From: Sinohyriopsis cumingii
Lineage: Eukaryota; Mollusca; Bivalvia; Unionida; Unionidae
Direction: 5' to 3'
DNA: 64,000 nt
Assembly: GCA_028554795.2 (NCBI GenBank)
Contig: CM068835.1
Span: 34,938,901 to 35,002,900 of the forward strand
Positions 27,108 to 39,829 of this stretch are shown in pieces. A program made the translations under genes and the position numbers. The stretch's first letter is position 1. Each line of letters begins with the position of its first letter. Below the pieces are notes generated by a model. The model saw nothing but the letters and a program-made list of their open reading frames with translations. It was not told the origin of the DNA and searched no databases.

Positions 27108-27830
27108 ATAAACTGACAACGAAAAGTGCGAATCTATTATCTAGCTAGCCTGAGCGCTTTTGACTCTTTGATGAGTCTTTTTCAAAGGCAAATACAAAAC
27201 ATAGACAAGAGAAACAAATAAAACAGAAAAACGATTATGTTTGTGAAACTTTACATGGCTGTTTCTACAGGAATTCAACCTTTTAACTCTATGATGTGTT
27301 AACTACTTTAAGCTTGTTGATGATACTGGAAAATATTTGTATTGACCTAGAAATTGATGAGCCATAACGACATCTGTTAATTAATGTAAATTTATGTAAG
27401 TGCAGATTATATCATGGATATTTCATTGTTATGGTAGTCATAAGCTATTAAGCAAATTTAGAGAATTATTTAAAAGAAAATGTGTCGGCTGCAAAAGATA
27501 ATTTTATTTGTGCATGGTTGCCTTTTTCTAGTATTTTTGGTTTAAACCGCTTGGTTTAAATTTTCTGAAGCAGTGTATCCAGTAAGATTCCTTTTCTTTC
27601 CTGGTTTGGGGACTCCAGTTGGGGTTGTGAGCAATTGCAATAAGTGTTATTTCACCACATGTATGATCTGTAGTCTTCAGTATGTCAGAGAAACTAAAAA
27701 GCTACACAAAAGGATCAACCTTTACAGATCTGATTGGATGACAAAGAAGCTGTACAGAAGCCCAGTCGAAGAACACTTCTCCTCCCCTGGCCACACTTTC
27801 AGTGATATAACACTTATTGCATGATACACA
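27104..27830 (+). pseudogene. Penelope-like retroelement remnant (GIY-YIG endonuclease end)
   Basis: 27,573-27,824 encodes CNKCYFTTCMICSLQYVRET and then RINLYRSDWMTKKLYRSPVE with EHFSSPGHTFSD, the Cys-rich and GIY-YIG endonuclease part of Penelope-like elements. The upstream GAGCGCTTTTGACTCTTTGA and GAGTCTTTTTCAAAGGC (about 27,152-27,200) resembles their terminal regions, which often neighbour AT microsatellites. No reverse transcriptase is visible, so only a fragment remains. Confidence 0.6.
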
Positions 27831-28597
27831 CACACATACATTCTTGATATGGAAAACATTTGGATAAAAATTGTACATGTTTTAATAAACATGATTTTAG
27901 TGCATTCACCATAAGCAAATATGAGTTGTATGGACGTAGGTTATATATCACTAACACTGAAAAAATATGTTACTCCTGGAAATCATTAAAACATTTAGCA
28001 ATATTTTTTATATCAATTTAACGTGACTCAACAGACATTACATTAAAAGGAAAAACATCTTTTCAAGGTAACGGTGCCACATGTTCTGAATAACATTTGT
28101 ACACAAAGCATCCAATAGTGTCAGCAAAAATAATTTAAAATATGCGTAAAAGTAAATAAAAGACGAAAATAAAAGATATAAAACACGTTTTATGAAGCAA
28201 CATTACAAACATGTCAAAACAAACACAACTATAACATTCACTATGTGAAATACTTATTGATAAACTATGTAATACCTTTGATCAAACTAACATGTAAACA
28301 ATGTAACTCAAGCTCTATGAACACAAAATGTGCCATTGAGACCAGTGACTGTCAAATAATATGCAAAGATTTACAGGTTTGTCTCAGACCCTTTGCTGCT
28401 TGTACTCAATCTCGATCTGACCAAATAAAACCACAAAAAAATATAAAGAAGAATCAAATTATTTTTATAATAAGTATTTTAAATTCTGAAACTAACCTTG
28501 CTCATCTCAAACCCAAGTCTATCATTGCCATTTACAATTTAAATGATAGGCTTTCCAAATTTTAATCTTGCACCATTCAAGATGAACCTGACATTTC
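27831..28597. other. Intron sequence, nothing recognised
   Basis: AT-rich; the 28245-28565 open frame lacks recognisable domains and is probably chance. Confidence 0.5.
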
Positions 28598-29170
28598 TAA
28601 TAGATCATAACTAGATTGACTTCAAGTTCTTGGCATCACAACTAGATTGACTTCAAGTTTTTGGCATCATAACTAGAATGACTTCAAGTTCTTGGCAATC
28701 ATATCTAGATCGACTTTTAAGTTCTTGGCAATCATAACTAGATTGACTTCAAGTTCTTGGCAATCATAACTAGACTAACTTTAAGTTCCTGGCAATCATA
28801 ACTAGACTGACTTTAAATTCTTGTCAATCTTAACTAGACTGACTTTAAGTTCTTGGCAATCATAACTAGATTGACTTCACATTCTTGGCAATCATAACTA
28901 GAATAACTTTAAGTTCCTGGCAATCATAACTAGACTGACTTTAAATTCTTGTCAATCTTAACTAGACTGACTTTAAGTTCTTGGCAATCATAACGACATT
29001 GACTTTAAGTTCTTGGCAATCGTAACTAGACTGACTTTAAGTTCTTGGTGATCCTAACTAGCTTGACCTTTAAGTTCTTGGGAATCACAATTAGCTACAC
29101 TTTTAAGATCTTGGCAATCATAACTACCAGGTAAGCTTCACTTTAAGTTCTTGGCGATCATAACTAGCTT
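28598..29170. repeat. 32-bp minisatellite, about 18 copies
   Basis: Unit CTTGGCAATCATAACTAGAC followed by TGACTTTAAGTT, tandemly repeated with substitutions and occasional indels. No coding potential. It lies in the long intron between TMEM39A exons 26,457 and 34,886. Confidence 0.92.
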
Positions 29171-29666
29171 CATCCAAATGCATGACTGGGTGCTGGATGA
29201 GTCTATATTTTAAAAGGGGAGAATATGTCTAAGACACCAGGATTTAGATGGAATGGGATTAATGCTATGAAATCCACTCACTTTGATTGGGAACATACAA
29301 CAGATGTAGCAATGATACGCAAAAGTTTGTTTTGAAATTTAAAATATTGTAAAAAGTAAAATACTAATCATCCAATTTTAAAATATATTGTGCTTTTATT
29401 TAGTCTGGTCGAGATGGAGATGCAATAATCCCTTCCATAGGCAAATATTTAATCTAACACACAACTTTAACTGATTCTGAAGCCACAAGAAAAACCTATT
29501 GCTGATTTGACAAACAATGAATAATGTGATTTTAAGGTTTATTTGTGAAATTATTCATGCATCCTGAGATTCAAGGTAAAAATGAACAAGTTCATGATAA
29601 AAATATGACCAAAAAAAAGACCAACATGAAAATGCAAAGATACTAATGAATAAACATATACCCTAT
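29171..29666. other. Intron sequence, nothing recognised
   Basis: AT-rich, no feature. Confidence 0.5.
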
Positions 29667-29862
29667 ACTGTATTTACTTGCAATGAAGGTCTTGGTCTGC
29701 CGTAGCATAATGCACCCACAGATCGAGGTCTGTGTTGTTTGTTCTACTGACTAATCATTACAAACTGCACAGACCCAGATCTGCCAACACATTATGTGAC
29801 AGCAGATCTGGGTCTGTGCAGTCTGCAGTTGGACTCATCTTAGATGCGAGCATATACGGTAT
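29667..29862. repeat. Double-hairpin MITE, copy 5
   Basis: Left end TACTGTATTTACTTGCAATG; right end GCGAGCATATACGGTA. Second hairpin GACCCAGATCTGCC...CAGATCTGGGTCTGTGC is near perfect. Confidence 0.78.
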
Positions 29863-31489
29863 ATATAGTACCATGTCTTATATGTGTCAATCTGAGCCAA
29901 CAGTATGACAAAAATACTCCGGAATTTTAACATTCAACAAATTATTTTCATTATTTTTTAAACTGTAACTTTTGTGCATATAAATTTAATATTCCAGTGT
30001 CATTATATATTTTGATAAATCCAGTACATTTGGCATCTTAACAATATGAAACTTTCAGGACTGGGTTTCTGGCAATATGCTTTATCACATAACCAGATTG
30101 CTTTGGATGTGAATAAAATGTGTGCAACTTTAGACATCTTGCTTAAATTATAATTTCATGCTGCAGACAATGCAGTGAATTACAGGACACTCTAGGGTCA
30201 ATCCAGCACATTTCCAAAGACATCCAAATAAAAAAATTATTATATGCTAATTTTTTTTCTCCATTTATTTAATACTGGAACTGTGCAGTATTTATCCATA
30301 TGTGTCAAAAATAATTTTCAATATTGCAATTTTAAAATAATCCCAAAGCAATTCAGTGGCGGCATCAAAATGATATGCATAAAGAGGATTAATGTTGGTA
30401 ATACCGTGCTGACCTCATAAAGAAGCATCTTCATGAAAGATAAATAACTTTTTCTCCATGTACTGCGTACAGTAATTGAACAGTTCATTTTAGAATAACT
30501 CATAGATATAAAACAATGAGTATAAAATAAATGACTATATTTGAACTGGAAAACATGAACTCGTTTATTTGTATGATACTGCAATTCTAACATCATGCAG
30601 TATCACCGCAGAATAAATTTGTTGATATCGCACATATATGCAGCTGTCGATACATACTAAAATCTACATTTTCACTATTACACCAGGAAAGGTTTACAAA
30701 CAGGACAAGAAACTGACAGAAATGTTTAAAAAAAATAAAGGAACACTGTCAAACAAAAGGAAAATATTCCAAACTTACCCAGCATGTGTCACAGTTATTC
30801 TGGATGTGCTGACAAGTCATTAGCAAATGACATGTTTATAAGTGGTCAGACAGGATACAAGCATGTTTAAATCAAATTTTTACACTACTCTACTATTATT
30901 GTAGCTAACAGTTAAAGTAAGCTTCAGGGTTTGCCTTGCATGGGAATGACACGTTCCAAAAAATTAGTTCAGTCAGAAATGATTCCATTTTTCACATCTA
31001 TACTATACAATACATTGTATTTCGTCATAAATTTTGATGCAGGGGAGAGAGATTTGACATGAGTTCAATAAACTGCGCTGGCTTCTTTCTTCTACAAGCT
31101 AAAACATTAAAAATTTGTTAGTGACAAATATTTAGTTGCAGAGCGAGCACTTTTGACATGCACATGTACATATGACGTGAGATGCAAAGAGACTGAAAAC
31201 ATAAATAAATGCTTATGATACACATGGCTGCTAATTCAGTGAAAAATATAGAATAATTTTTTTAATGATTAATAAAATATTTTAAATCATACTCTTTTGT
31301 TCTTGTAAATCTCGATTCATCTGAGTGAAGTTTTTATGAAAAAGCATTAGAAATATTGAACAAACAGAAAGCAACCAGTTCTTATAGTGTGCACTATCAA
31401 ATGACAGTATCGTGCTGCCAAACTGAATCACCCGAGGCAAATGCTTACAAAATCAATTACCATTCACTCACAACTAGTACCAAGCATTT
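29863..31489. other. Intron sequence, nothing recognised
   Basis: AT-rich, scattered short frames only. Confidence 0.5.
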
Positions 31490-31501
31490 ACATGTTTGGG
31501 A

Positions 31502-31743
31502 GGGGCCCCGAGTGGCTGAGTGGTCTAAAGTGCTCTCCGTTACAGATCACTGCCATCTCACCTCTGTCTGCATGGGTTCGAGTCTCGGATTCAGCCAATG
31601 TGGGCATGTGAGAAAGCTTGCCAGTAGCTTCTCGTGGGTTGGTGGTTCTTTCCGGGGTTTTCCCGGGTTCTTCCTCCACCATTAATACTGGCTGCCATGT
31701 ATAGCCTATCGTGGGCTGAAAAATGGTGTTAAACCCTACAACA
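31502..31743 (+). repeat. tRNA-derived SINE, family B, with 12-bp target duplication
   Basis: Head GGCCCCGAGTGGCTGAGTGG with box B GGTTCGAGTC; body GTGAGAAAGCTTGCCAGTAG, then TTCTTCCTCCACCATTAATA; tail ACAACA. Flanked by exact ACATGTTTGGGA at 31490-31501 and 31744-31755. The head resembles tRNA-Ser/Leu. Confidence 0.93.
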
Positions 31744-31755
31744 ACATGTTTGGGA

Positions 31756-33520
31756 ACTTTGTTGTTTAATACTGGTTTTGTGCAATTAAAATTAAAAAAG
31801 GAAGAGAATAGTTGCTGCACATGCCAGTGAAGGCACAGTTTGTCACAACTGACTACAAGGTAATTGTGAAGGTGTTTTCCTAAATATAATGACAATATAC
31901 AATAGCCATGTCTTCTTGCTAGCTTCATGAAAAAATGCCTTATAAGTCTGTGATTATTAGATATGTGATTTAAACAAAAATGTATCAGAAAAATATGCTT
32001 TAAATTTTATGTTTTCGGGTCCATCAATATAAACTAGTATCATTTCATTATTTTGGTATCAATTTTTGTGTTTTGTAAAGAACAAAAAGACGTTTCTGTG
32101 GATAATTAAATTCATGATTCTGCTGTTAAAGTTTGTATATTTGTAGGTATTAAGTTTTACGCATTAACCTCTACAAATCTACCCAACATCCCCCCCACCA
32201 AAAAAAAAACTATGCTGACAACAAATGGGGGTTACATTAATGGTTCAAATAATACTACCACCAACATGAGCACAAATCAAACATCTGTAAAGATCAATCA
32301 CTTACATTCAACTGCAAGAGCTGATGTAATCTTAACACCAAACCAATGTGATCTTAATGTATATGTGTGTTATCTCTTCCTTACAATACTGTCCATAAGG
32401 TTGCACCATCAATTACTTTCTGATGGCCATGATGTTAAAACAGTAGCTTAAGAGTGGTTAAATTCAATTTAGATCCCTGTCAGTTTGGATAATCATTCTC
32501 ATATGAACCAAACATACGATCAGCTGCCCTAACTTAATGCAATTAGCAAGCAGTGTCAACAACAAAGTGCAAAGATGCTAAACTGAAAAACAATGGAATC
32601 AATCCAATGTCTGAGCCTGCTTTTGACCACTTTACTATAAATAAAAACTATAAAGAAGACAAAAATTTACTTTTCCACAGAAAAATAGGTCGTGGAGACC
32701 ATCAGGGAAAAGGAAGATGTTACTAGTGAAGATCAGTGCAGTGTGTTAGTGGACCAAATGACCTCATCAGTCAAGCCGATTCATGCCAAACTGATGATTG
32801 CAATTCGCACAAATACATGTGAAAAATTGAACCCAGTTATCCATGGCTTTGAGAAGCCTGACTTGTTTAATTCCACAATTTCAGGATTATATACCTGATA
32901 AACATCTGTATGTACCAGAAGACTTGTTGGATATGATGCTGAGTCAGTTGTTTTGTTTGAAAATCAGTTATGTGTGAGCTTCAGTATTCTGCTGCCATTA
33001 TTGTATATATATGTAGTATATATATGTAGTGTTTTATTACTAATGGTGCTTCAAGCTAGTATTTTGCAGTCATGTTATTCACTGGGATTAAGCATGCATG
33101 GATAAAATGAAATCTGCGTTCAATAAGATTTACATTTTATGAAAACAGTTTCACTTGAATGACAAATCAATTTAAAAAAGAATTAAATTTATTTTCTGTA
33201 CTAGTACCATTTATTTTCTGTAATACTAGTGTTTAAACACCTTATGCGTATTCTTATTTATCTCCATGATAACATATGTAGAACAAACAGATTTAAGGCA
33301 GTGGGTGGAAATTACAGTCACAGTCACCATGTAGATACGTATCCACTGAAACATAACGGATGTGGAAACTAATCTTTTATTATAGTTGCATCTTTTAATA
33401 GATTTTACAGACTGATCAAAGTGTTACTTATGGAGCCAACTAAGCACCAACACATAAATGTAAAGATCAGGAATTGGAGCTGGATGAGATTTACAATGAT
33501 GAGATGAAGTTGAAATATTT
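31756..33520. other. Intron sequence, nothing recognised
   Basis: AT-rich; C8/A9 tracts near 32,190-32,209; short TATATATGTAG repeats near 33,006. Confidence 0.5.
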
Positions 33521-33616
33521 CTGTGATTTATTTGGTCATTCAGATAATGAGGGTGACTTACTGGGCTTTCTGTGATTTATTTGGTCATTCAAATAATGAG
33601 GGTGACTTACTGGGCT
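33521..33616. repeat. 48-bp tandem duplication
   Basis: CTGTGATTTATTTGGTCATT begins at 33521 and again at 33569; the two 48-bp copies differ at one noticed base. Confidence 0.85.
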
Positions 33617-33837
33617 TTATACCAGATGTTATTAGACAGTGACATTTATAGGATACTGTGAATCACAAAACTGTGGACTTTATTTTATTTGTTTATTTGT
33701 AACATGGAATTAATATTATTATGGGATGTTATGAATTGGACCATTCTGCATTACTATTTTTATAAGAAAAAAATTACCTATATATTGTAGTCTGATACAT
33801 GACCTTAGACAGAATTCATGGATTTATCATATAAATG

Positions 33838-33925
33838 AAGGGCCCTGGGTGAATGAGTGGTCTAGGGGCCCTGGGTGAATGAGTGGTCTAGGGGCCCTGA
33901 GTGGCCAAGTGGCCTAAAGTGATTG
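33838..33925. repeat. Triplicated 30-bp SINE family B head
   Basis: GGGCCCTGGGTGAATGAGTG repeated twice, then a third diverged copy (GGGCCCTGAGTGGCCAAGTG) leading into CTAAAGTG. Looks like local amplification of the tRNA-like head of family B without the body. Confidence 0.6.
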
Positions 33926-34149
33926 ATTTTTAAAATCTCCAGCATTATGGATTTCTATGGACTTTATGACATGAAGATGGACCAAATATAAGTTGTCAAT
34001 TTATTAGTGAAATATTCTACTCAATAATATAACTGTACTTTACCCTAGTTCTGTCTTTATTTTTCCTATCTATCTATCCATACAGTTTGGCTTCTTTATA
34101 TTTCCAAAGTGCAACTCTGACTCACTGACCACAAATTACCATTTCAAAG

Positions 34150-34270
34150 AGATCCGACTTGCAAAATAAACCCTGACTTATAGACTGTCAAAAAGAAATT
34201 TGCTTTTTACAGCCCTGGAAAGAAGGTAAGGTCGATGTGATGTTGACTTATAAACAAGTATATATGGTAC
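34150..34270. repeat. Degraded double-hairpin MITE end
   Basis: Ends GTTGACTTATAAACAAGTAT, like the right ends of the other copies, with a partial CCCTGACTTATAG segment; internal hairpins are mostly lost. Confidence 0.4.
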
Positions 34271-34885
34271 CTTCCTCAAACTTAACTTTGTAATATGTGA
34301 AATCAAAGATGAACCCAAATATATTAACAACATAACATTTCATATCTAATTTTTAATATGATTCATCTGCATAACTGCAATATTACACTAATCAACATTT
34401 TTTTCTCTCAATGATACACAATTATTTTTATTCTGACTCTGCATTTCATTTGTGGGTTTAAAGAATCAGTATTAGTCACTGCTGCTCATTTCATTATCTT
34501 TAAACAGAAAAATCAGTTTCTAAAACACAGAAATAATTTTTGGTGGCATCTGTAAACTAGTGGGTAATCACAATACATAATATAGTTGTATAGGCAATTG
34601 TATGGCATGACAGTGCACATTATTTTATAGAAATTAAAAATACAAGATCAATACTTGATGATGACGATTTTTTTTCACAAACTGAAATTGCAATAATAAA
34701 CTTCATTGTATGTTTATTTTGTTAAATTACAAAATAAAACCAGAGTTCACTATAAAAACAGCACGTGGCTATAGCAGAAAACCCATCACCATCAAAATAA
34801 TCCAATTTCCCTGAACAAAAACTTGAAGACAGTTTAATAATGAAAAACTACCATTATTTTTTCAAGGTTTATTTCAAACATTTAC
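34271..34885. other. Intron sequence, nothing recognised
   Basis: AT-rich DNA. Confidence 0.5.
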
Positions 34886-35174
34886 CTGTGCAAAACAAAG
34901 GGGAACGAAGGTCAGATAGTAGGCTGTAAGCATGGAGTTGAACAAAACTTGTTTCACTCTGTTATTGAAGTCCACTTTTAATATTTCTACTTCTTCCCTC
35001 ACTATATCTGGTGTCAGCACACAGTTGTGGAACAAAAACAAGTCTCTCTCACTGCCATTTTTTGATTTCTGATGAAACAATGGTGGTCTTTCCAGAACTG
35101 GGGAAGGCCAGTTCAAATTTTTTTGATATAGAGGTTTTAATGATGGGCCAAATAAGAACCCATATGTTGCAATT
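34886..35174 (-). CDS. TMEM39A: TMEM39A homologue, internal exon
   Basis: 289 bp, acceptor TTCTTACAG and donor GTAAAT. After completing a split Pro codon it reads [20 protein letters not shown] and later [20 protein letters not shown], then [20 protein letters not shown]. This matches the animal TMEM39A core (CPLSPDLIRNEVE, DFNHRIKEVLFNSLFSAYY). Phase in and out agrees with the neighbouring exons. The cytosolic loop between the two halves is shorter than in vertebrates. Confidence 0.93.
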
Positions 35175-35542
35175 CTGTAAGAATAAAAATTAAAAGAACA
35201 TTAATTTTGATACTGACAGACTGATATCTTGGCAGCAGACAAATGGATGGAAAAGACCTACCACAATATATCCACAAAAGTATAAATATAATTTGATGTA
35301 TTATTTACATGCAGAGTGACTGTAATATCAGCCAATCCTTGACTGTAGTTTTTCATCTGTTAGTACAATATAATGTAATATCATTTTTTGACAAAAGGGA
35401 GATTATAGTCATCAATATTTGTAACAGTTTTACATTAAATACCAGTTAAATAAAAGTAAATTAGAATACAAGATTTCTGTCTTTTAAAGACTGATTTACA
35501 GTTTTATCATGTGTCATAACAATCAATCATTCAAACCATGTG

Positions 35543-35852
35543 AGACCGCTTTGGTGGCCTAAGTGGTTAAAGCATCCATCTTTGATACAGGAGGTCACAG
35601 GTTCAAACCCCAGCCAAATCATACCAAAAACTTTTTAAAAAATGGTATTAGCAGCTGCCTTGCTTGGCACTCAGCAATAAGAGGTTAGTGTTAGGACTGG
35701 TTGGCCTGGTGTCAGGATAACGTCACTGGGTGGGACATGTTACATGGCTGCGTCATGATGAGCCAGTGCTAGACATAACCATGAACTGCCAGACTGCAGA
35801 CATTGTAGCAACATGACTGAAAAGCTAAGTTAAAAACCCAAATCACACAAAC
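35543..35852 (+). repeat. tRNA-derived SINE, family A
   Basis: Head TTGGTGGCCTAAGTGGTTAA with box B GGTTCAAACC (diverged); body TTAGTGTTAGGACTGGTTGG. The related flanks CAATCATTCAAACCATGTGA and CAATCATCTGTGAACATGTG suggest a decayed target duplication. Confidence 0.85.
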
Positions 35853-36300
35853 AATCATCTGTGAACATGTGATACACAACCTAGCAAATTCTCAGAGCAA
35901 CATAACCAAGAAGTATCTAGCTATTACAATGATTGATGAGGATCTTAAATGTTCATTTGAAATTAAATATGTACGAAACTCCTCCTACAACATACCAGGT
36001 CTATCCTTGAACTTAAAATTTATGGGGAAACTTCACCCCACCTTTTTAAAAAAAGAAAAGTGGGGGGTAAATGTTTGGAATATAGGAGTGATTTATGGGG
36101 GAAAAGTCTGAAACTAAAATGTGAAATTGTCACACAATTGGTTGATTTTTGTTGGTGTGTTTCTTTTTAAAATTTACTTGAATCTCCATGAATCGTGCAT
36201 TCCAGAACAGACCCAGCCATTTTTAAAAAAAAACTCATTGATGCAAATTTAATTACTGAATTCATTATGATGAATTTAAACAGATCTTCAACTAACTTAC
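35853..36300. other. Intron sequence, nothing recognised
   Basis: AT-rich DNA between SINE and exon. Confidence 0.5.
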
Positions 36301-36455
36301 GGACAGCACAGGAACAGGCAGTGTAGGATGGCATGGTTTATTAATACATGGTATCCTGTGTAGAAAAGAGCAGAAATGACTGTCACCATCAGCAAAAGTT
36401 TGGATATCTGGACCAGCCAGTAAATACATCCTGTAGTCTGTCTGGACCCATATAC
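36301..36455 (-). CDS. TMEM39A: TMEM39A homologue, internal exon
   Basis: 155 bp, acceptor ATGTTTCAG, donor GTAAGT (plus-strand ACTTAC 36295-36300). Encodes VYGSRQTTGCIYWLVQISKL, then LFYTGYHVLINHAILHCLFL ending CC plus two bases of a codon completed by the next exon. The hydrophobic pattern and length match the paired membrane helices after the LxARRxxW region of TMEM39A. Confidence 0.85.
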
Positions 36456-39022
36456 CTGAAACATTTGATTTTCATATTTACTTAAAATAATTAAAACATA
36501 ATGTACATTAAATTTGTCAAATTCATCATTTATTATTTTTTTCTTAAAATCCTGGAATGAACTGCAGATGACTGTTTTGCATTCCCTTGCTTTGTAAATG
36601 GATTCCATAGTAACCACTTTTCATACATTTCAAAAACTGTGGCATGGCATTTGCAACCCATCAAATTCTTTCAACTCGTGTGATAAAGGACTTTAAAAAC
36701 AATCTTAAACAAATCTAAAAGTTTTGACTTAAAAAATTAACTAAACATTTCTGACCTGCCATATACATATATTCAATGTTACACTCTCACCTTTTTTCTG
36801 TGCAAAATCGACACATCTGCATTATTTATAAAAAAGATTGTTTTACATAGATAGCTTTGGCATACCTTGAAATTTAGATCACATCTCTGTAAGACCTGTA
36901 GATCTTTTGTAAATCATTCATATTTTATTTAAAAGCAGGCTTATTATACAATAAGAGTTCATATTTAGATATCCTGAAGAAGGATAATTCAATGGAATCT
37001 TGAAGATAATCTTACAATTGATCTAACAGACTGATTAATGCATTCAGTAGTTTCCCCTTGACAGGACATTGAGCAAATCTGAAAAATTTGTCAGGAAAGT
37101 ACGGGCTCAGATTATAGTTAGACATAAAAATCCTTAGTAAATATTTGCCCCCAAATTTTTAAATATGGGATGGGTGATTGCTATTATTAGTATATTATTT
37201 AACAGGATGGTTATATTAATTTACAGAATTTAAAGACATTTCCAAGCTGGGCCTGGGCATGCCTAAACATGCAAACATTAAAATTATTATATGAGTTTCA
37301 TACAATTTACTTAAAATCATGAACAAAGTACTATTAAAAGAAAAATAAACATATGTAGTATTCAATAAACCATTAAATGGTTTAAAGGAATGAATACAAT
37401 TACATTTAGTTGCCTTAGACATTATGATTAAAAGGAATTAATTATATTTATGACGTGATGCAAAAATCTTGTATGATTATCTGATTAACATTATGACTCA
37501 AGAAAGATGACAGAGTTAAGCAGAACAATATAAAAATAAGCCAAGTGAAGAACAGCAATTTAAAAACCTGAAATTTCCAAATATCATGATTTTTAGGTAC
37601 TAACTTGAGTGAAAATTACCATTCTTGTGTGAAGTCAGTCTATGCCCACTGAAAAAAGAATGAACTTGTGGCATGTGGGTATCATATTACAGGGCTCAAG
37701 CTAGCAAGGTGAAAAAGCAACTAGAATCATCTTTATCTGTGTATGAAGTTGCCATCATAATGCATGATCAATTTCCACAACCAATCAAATATAGCTTGCA
37801 GTTGTACCCACTTACTACCTGCCATAGTTTGATATTGATTTGTGATCCCAGGTTCATCAAGTACCTTATCTAAATTTTAGAAATGAGGGGAACATTCCCT
37901 AGGGTTCTATCATGTTGTACATTCACAGCTGTGACTTCTGTGGCATATAAAAACACCTACATTAGTCATCTTTCGACTTCGATTCTGTTTTACTTGCATG
38001 TCATTACTGTATAAGCCCATCACATAATTATTCATTGCCTTGTATGGGTTGTTTTATCAGTCAAGGTGTCATAATGAAGTGGGGTTAATTTGAGCAGGTT
38101 ACAAATAACCATACCTGTTTTATTCCAAATGACAAGTGCTTGCATGAATAGCAAGATATCTGCTAAGCTGTCTATACAGGCCCTCCCTGGCATAAGGGTT
38201 ATGTTCCCGAGATCTCTATGTACATAGGCTTTTACATAAGAAGTTGAGTTTTACTAGGCTACATGTGGCCTTGACATGTTGAAAGGAACTGGAACAAAAC
38301 CTGATCAAAACCCTTAAGATGATGAAAAATATGTAATAGAAACGGTTTACACACATAAATGAGAAGCAGAACCATATACAGCAGTTGCACTCGATTAGAA
38401 GATTGAAAAACAGCCTGTGCTCGCATTTATAGTTCACTATATATCTGCGAATTTACACATGTTGCAATTTATACATCTTGGGGAGTACCTGCATAACTGC
38501 CAAGGTAATCCAAAGAGAACAGTAAAAGCAACAGTGTGAACAGCTCTAGAAATATGCACAAAAGTACTGAATGATATGCTTACAAGTGGTAAAAAAGATG
38601 AACACATTTTAAATAATCTTGCAAATTTTTTCTGATAAACATCCCTTTAAAATATATTTTTTTAAAACAAGATAGGTATGTACTGCTTTGATTACCCATT
38701 TTTCACATTATCACAAACATGCTTTTTCAAAACAATTTAATTTGAGACAATATATTATAAAATATACAGATGCAATCTTTCATTTAAAAGCACGAGTTGA
38801 GCATTTTGTTATAGATTGTGCAATATTTCTTACACTGATGACAATCTTTATTGATATTTTAAATCTATACATTTTGGTGAATGAAAATAATGTTTACAAT
38901 TTACTTCTTACTCACTTCTCCCTCAAACTCTCTTTTAGTCTGGAGGAAAAAGTCAACCCTCAAAAATAACTTTTTTTTACCTTAGTCTGAGTACTGTATT
39001 AAACAATATTATAAACACAAAC
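36456..39022. other. TMEM39A intron, nothing recognised
   Basis: 2.6 kb of AT-rich sequence; no repeat family or exon that I can support. Confidence 0.5.
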
Positions 39023-39106
39023 CTCATGAATGTAGCACCAGATAAGTCTACGGCTCATCAGCAAACAAAGAAAAGCTACTAAGTAGGGGTCTATCAAATA
39101 GAAGTT
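39023..39106 (-). CDS. TMEM39A: TMEM39A homologue, internal exon
   Basis: 84 bp (28 codons, phase 0 both sides), acceptor CTATTTTCAG, donor GTTTGT. Encodes NFYLIDPYLVAFLCLLMSRR followed by LIWCYIHE, aligning with the NFHLIDYHLAAF...ARRLVWAL segment of vertebrate TMEM39A. Confidence 0.88.
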
Positions 39107-39829
39107 CTGAAAATAGAAATAAATATACATTTAGAATCAACTACAAGAGACTCCCATTTTTGTCAAGCAGGCCTGTTAGTTAGCTAGAAAAGACATACCT
39201 TTAAAAAAATTTCAATACTGAGCTTTATATAGGGTGTATATGATGTAAAGACTGACAGCCATGCACAAGGATACCAAAGTGGTCCAGCAACAAAAACCTG
39301 GAATTTCATTAAAAAAAAAGAACCAAAATTTCTGTAATAAAAGGTGCACAAAAATCAATACTTATTATCAAAATATTCTAACAAAAAATAATTCTAAAAT
39401 TTACAAGAGGATATTTTAAGAAATATGTTTTGAAAAGCATCCTAATTATATCTCTATGATTACCATCAATGCACTACAACCTTTGTACCAAAATGGTTTT
39501 GCTTTTTTATCTTTGTGGGTTTTTTTAAACAAAATTCTTAAGCAATATGGATATTATCAGCACATCACAAATATTTTCAATATGTCCTTTTGATTTATGA
39601 AGCTTTCTGTCCATAACACAATCTCCTGCCCTAACTGAAAGAAATAGACTAAAATGACATTGGCAAATTCAACAAGAGCCCCTCCGATGAACTAACATTT
39701 TACAGCCCTAAAAGAATTTCCACAAATTCAAGATATAAATACCATTTTTTCCTTTAACTGTTAAGTGTTGAAACTATCTTTGATATACTTTAGGAATAAC
39801 AAGATTTTTAAATTAGTTGCTGTGGTGTA
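39107..39829. other. TMEM39A intron, nothing recognised
   Basis: AT-rich DNA. A short open minus-strand stretch near 39,200-39,288 is discussed under rejected items. Confidence 0.5.

Noticed and set aside
28598..29170. CRISPR-like regular repeat array
   Set aside because: Units are contiguous without unique spacers and the DNA is animal; it is a minisatellite.
31356..31685. 109-residue plus-strand frame, with similar ones at 44601, 47582 and 23,000
   Set aside because: Produced by the family B SINE; the same peptide recurs at each copy, so not a gene.
39200..39299. Minus-strand open stretch with acceptor-like CAG (VFVAGPLWYPCAWLSVF) considered as a TMEM39A exon
   Set aside because: It would fall between two exons that join directly in other animals, has an in-frame stop and no donor, so it is treated as intron.
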